From Actinophytocola sp. (GTDB lineage: Bacteria; Actinomycetota; Actinomycetes; Mycobacteriales; Pseudonocardiaceae), in NCBI RefSeq assembly GCF_009379765.1, contig NZ_WHTD01000074.1, positions 1 through 38,126 on the forward strand: a stretch of 38,126 nt of DNA, read 5' to 3'. Position 1 is the first letter of the stretch. Each line of letters opens with the position of its first letter. Under the pieces are notes generated by a model. That model did no database searches, had not been told where the DNA came from, and saw nothing but the letters and a program-made list of their open reading frames with translations. Of this stretch, positions 33,482-38,126 are shown one piece after another. The position numbers were made by a program, and so were the translations under genes.

Positions 33482-34329
33482 CAGACCTGGACATGACCGA
33501 CGTGCGCCGGGTGGTCGCCGTGGCGCTCGAGGAGGACCTGCGCTACGGGCCCGACGCGACGACGGCCGCCACCGTCCCGGCCGACGCCGTGGCGACCGCG
33601 GAGCTGACGCCACGGGCGTTCGGCACGCTGGCCGGCGTGCCGGTGGCGTTGGCGGTGTTCGAGTCGGTGCTGGCGTCCTCCTTCGAGGTCGTGGCGCAGC
33701 GCAAGGACGGCGAACGGGTGCGTCCTGGCGAGCCGGCCCTGGTGCTGCGCGGCCCGGTCCGCGGCCTGCTGACCGCCGAGCGGACGGCGCTGAACCTGCT
33801 GTGCCACCTGTCCGGCGTGGCGACGGCGACCGCGGCGTGGGTGGACGCGATAGCCGGTACGGGGGCCGTGGTCCGCGACTCCCGCAAGACCCTGCCGGGC
33901 CTGCGCCTGCTGGAGAAGTACGCGGTCCGCCGCGGCGGCGGCGAGAACCACCGCCTGGGCCTCGGCGACGCCGTGCTGATCAAGGACAACCACGTCCACG
34001 CGGCCGGCTCGGTGACCGCCGCGCTGCGCGCCGCCCGCACCCACGCGCCTGCGTTGCCCTGCGAGGTGGAGGTCGACACCCTCGACCAGCTGGACGAGGC
34101 TCTCGCCGAGAACGCCGAGCTGGTCCTGCTGGACAACTTCACCCCCGAGGCCTGCGCGGAGGCGGTCCGCCGCGTGGCCGACCGAGGCGCGACGACGAAG
34201 CTGGAGGTCTCCGGCGGCCTGACCCTGCCCGACGCCCGCGGCTACGCGGAGACGGGCGTGCACTACCTGGCCGTGGGCGCCCTGACCCACTCGGCCCCGG
34301 CCCTCGACCTGGGCATGGACCTCCGCTGA
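33478..34329 (+). CDS. nadC: Nicotinate-nucleotide pyrophosphorylase (quinolinate phosphoribosyltransferase)
   Basis: Converts quinolinate and PRPP to nicotinate mononucleotide, the last step of de novo NAD synthesis in this operon. Motifs: ALEEDLRYGPDATTAATVPA at the N-terminus, ERTALNLLCHLSGVAT, active-site RDSRKTLPGLRLLEKYAVR, GGGENHRLGLGDAVLIKDNH, CEVEVDTLDQ and LLDNFTPEA, then LEVSGGLTLPD. 283 residues from ATG 33478, which follows GGAGGCGGAG (about 33467-33476). The in-frame ATG 33439 or GTG 33394 would add DRRRTLLRGGGVM-type repeats from the duplicated region; those are less likely starts. Intact. Confidence 0.96.
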   Translation: MTDLDMTDVRRVVAVALEEDLRYGPDATTAATVPADAVATAELTPRAFGTLAGVPVALAVFESVLASSFEVVAQRKDGERVRPGEPALVLRGPVRGLLTAERTALNLLCHLSGVATATAAWVDAIAGTGAVVRDSRKTLPGLRLLEKYAVRRGGGENHRLGLGDAVLIKDNHVHAAGSVTAALRAARTHAPALPCEVEVDTLDQLDEALAENAELVLLDNFTPEACAEAVRRVADRGATTKLEVSGGLTLPDARGYAETGVHYLAVGALTHSAPALDLGMDLR

Positions 34330-34668
34330 CGCGCACGATCCGCAGCGTGGCCGACGAGCACCACGACAGCGCCGATGAGCAGGGGGTTCACCGGACGAGC
34401 CCACGGCGGATGGCTCCGCGCCCACCAGCACGCGACTTTCGGTCTTCTCGGCGGCGACCGCGGCACGGTCGCCGAGCGCGCAGTCCGGCCGCGGCCACCC
34501 GCGCTCGCCGGTCAGCCATGAGTGGGCGATCACCTGGCCGATGCCGACCAGGCCCACCGCCAGCAGCGCGGCCCGGTCCTGGCCGAGGCCGGCATCGGCG
34601 GTGATCGTGGCGGCGATGGCACGGGCGATCGCGCCGGCGCCTCGCTCGATCACCGCCGCCGCGGGCGG
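34330..34668 (-). pseudogene. Remnant of a second TetR-type regulator (C-terminal part)
   Basis: Directly after the TetR stop, the minus strand encodes GAGAIARAIAATITADAGLG then ALLAVGLVGIGQVIAHSWLT. This resembles the C-terminal ligand domain of a TetR regulator (helices ending in a His-Ser-Trp turn). No DNA-binding domain precedes it. After about 34500 the frame loses any family likeness (RPDCALGDRAAVAAEKTESR) and another frame shows a hydrophobic LLIGAVVVLVG segment. I read it as decayed sequence between nadC and tetR; a small unrelated gene cannot be excluded. Confidence 0.35.
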
Positions 34669-35247
34669 CTACTCGGAGATCGCGCGGAGGTCGGCCAGGC
34701 CGCGCATGAGGTGCGCGCCGGCCGGGACGCTGGTCGGGTCCAGCATCCATTGCATGGCCAGGCCGTCGCACACCGCCACCACCCAGCTGGCGACCGCCGT
34801 GCAGCGGGGGTCATCGGGCGGCACGTCGTCGCCGAGGGCGGCGGCCACCAGGGACGCGACCCGGCGGCGGGTGGTCGCGTACATCTCCGCCAGCTGGGTG
34901 CGGAGCTGCGGGTCGCGGTCGGCCTGGGCCAGTGCCTCCACAAAGGACACCAGCAGCGCCCGGCGGCCCGACAGCGAGTCGAGGTGGGCCGCCCACGTCA
35001 GGTGCGCGCGCTCGATCGGGGACGTGTCCGGGTCGGCCATCGCGATCGTGGCGAGCTGGGTGGTCCACTCCTCGAACACCACGCCCAGCGCCGCGTTCAG
35101 CAGGCCCGCCTTCGAGCCGAAGTGGTAGCCGATCGAGGCCAGGTTCGTGCCTGACGCCGCGACCAGGTCGCGCGCCGTGATGTGCGCGTATCCCTTGTCC
35201 TCCAGCAGCTGGCGCGCCGCCGCGAGCAGCTGTTCCCGATGGCCCAC
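34669..35247 (-). CDS. TetR-family transcriptional regulator
   Basis: A 192-residue repressor. The N-terminal helix-turn-helix is REQLLAAARQLLEDKGYAHI ... TARDLVAASGTNLASIGYHFG with the TetR hallmark GYHFGSKAGLL near residue 45. The helical ligand domain follows (FVEALAQADRDPQLRTQLAE; VASWVVAVCDGLAMQWMLDP). GTG 35247 starts at the usual distance from the first helix. A TATAGA(T) -10 on the minus strand (35272-35278) overlaps the 14-bp palindrome, so it probably represses itself and the divergent P450 gene. The inducer is unknown, perhaps the P450 substrate (inference). Confidence 0.9.
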   Translation of the reverse strand: MGHREQLLAAARQLLEDKGYAHITARDLVAASGTNLASIGYHFGSKAGLLNAALGVVFEEWTTQLATIAMADPDTSPIERAHLTWAAHLDSLSGRRALLVSFVEALAQADRDPQLRTQLAEMYATTRRRVASLVAAALGDDVPPDDPRCTAVASWVVAVCDGLAMQWMLDPTSVPAGAHLMRGLADLRAISE

Positions 35248-35274
35248 GCGCTGACGGTACCTTGTGCCCCCATC

Positions 35275-35288
35275 TATACGGGCGTATA
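35275..35288. promoter_or_regulatory. Palindromic TetR operator between tetR and P450 genes
   Basis: TATACG-GG-CGTATA is a perfect 14-base inverted repeat in the divergent gap. It overlaps both predicted -10 elements: TATAGA for tetR (minus) and TATAAA (35285-35290) for the P450 gene. The latter ends six bases before the P450 ATG, so that message is probably leaderless. Confidence 0.75.
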
Positions 35289-35296
35289 AAAAGGTC

Positions 35297-36607
35297 ATGG
35301 CGACGCTCGAGGTCGACGAACGGACCCTGCCCCCGGGATCCCACCTGCCGTCGGTGATCCAGACGCTCCTGTTCCTCGTCGCCCGGCGGCAGATGCACAT
35401 CCACATGCAGCGACGCTTCGGCGACGTGTTCACCACCCGCATCGCCGGCCGCCGTCTGGTCGTCACGCTCGGCCGGCCCGAGCACATCCGCGAGGTCTTC
35501 GCCGGCTCGCCGACGATCTTCCACGCCGGCGAGGGCAACGCCATGCTCGCGCCGGTCATGGGCAAGCACTCGGTCCTGGTCACCGACGAAGACGTGCACC
35601 TGCGTTCCCGCAAGCTCCTCATGCCCGCCTTCAACGGCGCGGCCCTGCGCGGCTACGGCGACCTCATGGCCGAGCTCGCCACCGCCGACGCCGAGAAGTG
35701 GCCCACCGGCCGGCCGTTCTCGGTCCACCCGCGGATGAACGCGGTCACCCTCGAGATCATCCTGCGGGTCGTGTTCGGCCTCACCGACGGCGACCGGCTC
35801 AGTGTGCTGCGCCCGCGCCTGCGCAAGGTCTCCGACATCGGCCCGCTCACCGTCCTGGGCTGGAGCTACGCGAACCTCACCCGGTACGGCCCGTGGCGGC
35901 GCAACCGCGAGAACCTGGAGTCGGTCAACGAACTGCTCTACGCCGAGATCGCGGACCGCCGCGAGGCCGGCGACCTGGCCGACCGCGGCGACGTGCTGTC
36001 CCGCCTGCTCACCGCGGGCGGCGGCGACCTCTCCGACGAAGAGGTCCGCGACCAGATGATCACCCTGCTGCTCGCCGGCCACGAGACCACCGCGACCGCG
36101 CTCGCCTGGTCCTTCCACGAGCTCGCCCGCCGCCCCGACGTCCAGCGCCGCGCCCAGGAGGCCGCCGACGCCGGCGACGAGGACTACCTGCAGGCCGTCG
36201 CCAAGGAGGCGATGCGGCGCCGCCCGGTGATCCAGAACGTGGCCCGCATGCTCACCGAGCCCACCGACGTCGCCGGCTACCGCCTGCCCACGGGCACGGT
36301 CGTCGCCCCGAGCATCAACCTCGTCCACAAGGACCCGGCCCTGCACGCGGAGCCGAAGGACTTCCGCCCGGAGCGCTTCCTCGGCAAGCAGCCCGAGGCC
36401 GGCACGTGGATCCCCTTCGGCGGTGGTGTGCGGCGCTGCCTCGGCGCGGGCTTCTCCTTGCAGGAGGCCGCGGCGGTCCTCCGCGCGGTCCTGTCCCGCT
36501 GCGACATCCGCCCGGAACGTGCGAAGCCGGAGTTCCCGAAGCCCCGCAACATCACCCTGGTCCCGTCCCGCGGCGGCCGGATCATCGCGACCCCGCGCCG
36601 GCGCTAG
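35297..36607 (+). CDS. Cytochrome P450
   Basis: A heme monooxygenase of 436 residues, most like mycobacterial CYP135/CYP138-type enzymes in organisation and in pairing with a divergent TetR gene. I-helix LLAGHETTATALAW (about 259-272) has the oxygen-activating Glu-Thr. K-helix ExxR is KEAMRRRP (about 302-306), followed by PERFLGK in the meander. The heme loop WIPFGGGVRRCLGAGF has ligand C381. No membrane anchor is seen, so it is soluble and needs ferredoxin and reductase encoded elsewhere. ATG 35297 lies six bases after TATAAA. The TAG stop is inside a CTAG at the edge of the IS630 element. Substrate unknown. Confidence 0.95.
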   Translation: MATLEVDERTLPPGSHLPSVIQTLLFLVARRQMHIHMQRRFGDVFTTRIAGRRLVVTLGRPEHIREVFAGSPTIFHAGEGNAMLAPVMGKHSVLVTDEDVHLRSRKLLMPAFNGAALRGYGDLMAELATADAEKWPTGRPFSVHPRMNAVTLEIILRVVFGLTDGDRLSVLRPRLRKVSDIGPLTVLGWSYANLTRYGPWRRNRENLESVNELLYAEIADRREAGDLADRGDVLSRLLTAGGGDLSDEEVRDQMITLLLAGHETTATALAWSFHELARRPDVQRRAQEAADAGDEDYLQAVAKEAMRRRPVIQNVARMLTEPTDVAGYRLPTGTVVAPSINLVHKDPALHAEPKDFRPERFLGKQPEAGTWIPFGGGVRRCLGAGFSLQEAAAVLRAVLSRCDIRPERAKPEFPKPRNITLVPSRGGRIIATPRRR

Positions 36608-37690
36608 TGTGCTGAGTTGGAAGTTCGCGTCGTAAGTGTTTGGGTGCGGTAGTTGGCCAGGTTGTCGAGGATCTCGTCGGCGGTTTTGGTCCATACGAAG
36701 GGTTTCGGGTCGTCGTCCCAGGCTTCGTTCCAGGTTTCGACGTCGGTTTCGAGTTCTGTGACGCTGCGGTGGGCTGATCGGCGGAGTGTGCGGTTGGTCC
36801 AGTTCGCCGAACCAGCGTTCGACCAGGTTCAACCAGGAACCGCTGGTGGGGGTGAAGTGCAGCGTGAAGCGGGGGTGGGTGGCTAGCCATTTCGTGATCG
36901 CCGGGGTGTTGTGGGTGGCGTAGTTGTCGCAGATCAGGTGCAGGTCCAGTTCGACGGGGGTGTTGCGGTCGATGGTCTTGAGGAACCGCAGGAACTCGTG
37001 GTGGCGGTGCCTGCGTTGGTGCTGGCCGGTGACGTTGCCGGTGGCCTTGCCGGTGGCGATGTCCAGGGCGGCGAACAGGCTGGTGGTGCCGTAGCGGAGG
37101 TAGTCGTGGGTTTGCCGGCCGGTGTGCCGGGCATCGTCGGCAGCATCGGTGCGGTGCGGTCCAGCGCCTGCATCTGCGATTTCTCGTCCACGCACAGCAC
37201 CAGTGCCTTGTCCGGCGGGGCGAGATAGAGACCGACGACGTCGCGCACCTTCTCGATGAACTGTGGATCCGTGGACAGCTTCCAGGTGTCCACCAGGTGC
37301 GGCTTGAGGCCGAACGCACGCCAGATCCGGGAAATCGTGGTTTGTGACATGCCCGTGGCCCTGGCCATGCCCCGGGTAGACCAGTGCGTGTCACCTGTGG
37401 CGGGCTTTTCTTCCAGCGTCTTCACGATCACCTCCTCGACCTGCTCGTCGGTGACCGTCCGCGGAGCACCCGACCGCGGCTCATCCGACAACCCCCGCAG
37501 GGGGTCACGCACGAACCGACCCCGCCACGTCGCCACCGTCTGCGGCCGCGTCCCCATCGCCGCCGCCACATCCTGGTTGCTCGCCCCTCCGCGCAGGACA
37601 GCACAATCCTCGCCCGAAAAGCCAACGCCTGCGCCGTAGTCCGACGACGTGACCACTCAATTCGCCGGCCCAGCTTCCTGCTGGCGGCGT
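36604..37690 (-). mobile_element. IS630-family insertion sequence, probably incomplete or degraded
   Basis: The left edge is taken at CTAG (36604-36607), which also holds the P450 stop codon; some IS630 elements insert at CTAG or TA (family knowledge). The right edge is uncertain: I find neither a second CTAG nor a convincing inverted copy of the left end (GTGTGCTGAGTTGGAAG) before 37930. The 37690-37888 stretch shows no gene I can support. Confidence 0.6.
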
Positions 37691-37784
37691 TGCCGGTCCG
37701 CCCGAGTACAGCCCGGTACGAGGGCGAACCGGCGCCGCCCCGGCGGAATGCCCGCAGGTTGGAGTTGGTGTGTGGGAAGTACAT
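36604..37784 (-). pseudogene. IS630-family transposase, three frame changes
   Basis: A DDE transposase broken into four frames. Read from the right: RRTTAQALAFRARIVLSCAE, then NQDVAAAMGTRPQTVATWRG with the catalytic ALVLCVDEKSQMQAL, then THDYLRYGTTSLFAALDIAT with LDLHLICDNYATHNTP and GSWLNLVERWFGEL, and finally a tail RSAHRSVTELETDVETWNEA ... ADEILDNLANY. All three catalytic acids (D, D, E) remain. Breaks are at a C-run 37584-37587 (one base short), at about 37117 (one short) and about 36799 (one extra). Restored length is near 360 residues, normal for IS630. No start codon is clear; coding likeness fades past 37664. Convergent with the P450 gene. Confidence 0.85.
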
Positions 37785-37888
37785 CAGCGTGCCGTCGACC
37801 GCGCTTGGGCTTGGCCGGTCTCGGCCGGCGCGGCATCGGCCCTACCGGTGTTGCGCTCATGGGTGGGTGCCGACTCGATGGGGTGAAA

Positions 37889-37905
37889 CCGTTGCCACGC
37901 AACGG
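37889..37905. promoter_or_regulatory. Palindrome upstream of the DUF222 gene
   Basis: CCGTTGC-CAC-GCAACGG is a perfect inverted repeat with seven-base arms, ending 20 bases before the TAGAAT -10 element, so covering the -35 zone. It could be an operator, or the remnant end of a mobile element. Confidence 0.45.
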
Positions 37906-37925
37906 AAACTGCTCTCGACCTCCGG

Positions 37926-37931
37926 TAGAAT
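37926..37931 (+). promoter_or_regulatory. -10 element, leaderless start of the DUF222 gene
   Basis: TAGAAT, an ideal actinobacterial -10, ends seven bases before the ATG at 37939, so transcription should start at the first codon. No Shine-Dalgarno is present and no good -35 is seen. Confidence 0.65.
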
Positions 37932-37938
37932 CAACCAC

Positions 37939-38126
37939 ATGTACGAACCGATTGTGGAGCTTCCCGAGGGCGTGTCCCCGGAGGCTGTGCCGTTGGCGAC
38001 GGCGTTCGGGCTGGCGCGGGTGTCCTGGCAGGCCGAGGGACGCATGCTGGAGCAACTCGCCCTGTTCGCGGCGGCCAGTGGCAGTGAGTTCGACGCGCTG
38101 GAGGTCGCCGCGTTGTTTCGGATCTC
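37939..38126 (+). CDS. DUF222/13E12-type protein (probable HNH endonuclease), N-terminal fragment
   Basis: The window ends 62 codons into this gene. The visible part (MYEPIVELPEGVSPEAVPLA ... FGLARVSWQAEGRMLEQLAL ... GSEFDALEVAALFRIS) has the helical pattern and the closing EVAALFRIS of the DUF222 (13E12 repeat) family. Members usually carry an HNH nuclease domain at the C-terminus, often in many genomic copies; the HNH part is outside the window. ATG 37939 follows TAGAAT by seven bases. Its position beside an IS630 element fits a variable region. Confidence 0.6.
   Translation, partial: MYEPIVELPEGVSPEAVPLATAFGLARVSWQAEGRMLEQLALFAAASGSEFDALEVAALFRI

Noticed and set aside
34811..37195. A 794-codon minus-strand open frame spanning the P450 and IS630 regions
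   Set aside because: Only its first part is real transposase sequence; the rest is antisense to P450 and out of frame with TetR.
37657..37938. A further gene between the transposase and the DUF222 gene
   Set aside because: Open frames exist on both strands but lack start signals, codon-position bias and family likeness; only the palindrome is reportable.

Overview
This is a high-GC chromosomal segment (G/C dominates third codon positions; GTG starts, GTGA/ATGA stop-start overlaps and leaderless-type promoters are frequent), so an actinomycete. Gene content suggests Pseudonocardiaceae (Amycolatopsis-like), which is inference. The backbone follows an order I know from Mycobacterium tuberculosis: ileS, lspA, rluD-like, dnaE1, then bioA/bioD/bioB/bsaP, a DUF2567 membrane protein, a LON-domain protein and nadABC.

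Layout. 1-5 kb: 3' part of ileS, a DUF167 protein, a secreted M28 aminopeptidase, a proton antiporter. 4.7-7.6 kb: sthA transhydrogenase, divergent from a class V aminotransferase gene preceded by a SAM-IV riboswitch. 7.7-9.3 kb: lspA and an RluD-type pseudouridine synthase. 9.4-11.3 kb: a translationally coupled ESX-like set (EspC-like protein, WXG100-like protein, DUF3558-like lipoprotein). 11.3-12.6 kb: two uncharacterised proteins. 12.7-18.3 kb: a CehA-type PHP phosphoesterase followed by a complete carbohydrate-type ABC importer. 18.3-20.9 kb: LysE exporter, GNAT acetyltransferase, OsmC, uridine-kinase-like protein. 21-22.8 kb: a dnaE1 that is plainly broken. 22.9-28.3 kb: secreted phosphodiester glycosidase, then biotin genes bioA, bioD, bioB and bsaP (no bioF) with a glutaredoxin-like gene between bioA and bioD. 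28.6-34.3 kb: DUF2567, LON domain, nrtR divergent from nadA-nadB-nadC. 34.3-36.6 kb: TetR remnant, then a TetR/P450 divergent pair around a perfect palindrome. 36.6-37.8 kb: frameshifted IS630 transposase. The window ends inside a DUF222/13E12-type gene.

The most informative signals beyond the genes are the SAM-IV riboswitch; a palindrome over the leaderless nrtR promoter; a palindrome between tetR and the P450 gene; a duplicated translation-initiation region between nadB and nadC; a roughly 93-bp repeat family in three copies; palindromes built over the stop codons of convergent genes; and a set of one-base indels plus two internal deletions in dnaE1 that call for checking the assembly before any biology is inferred. 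I see no tRNA, rRNA, CRISPR array or phage module.
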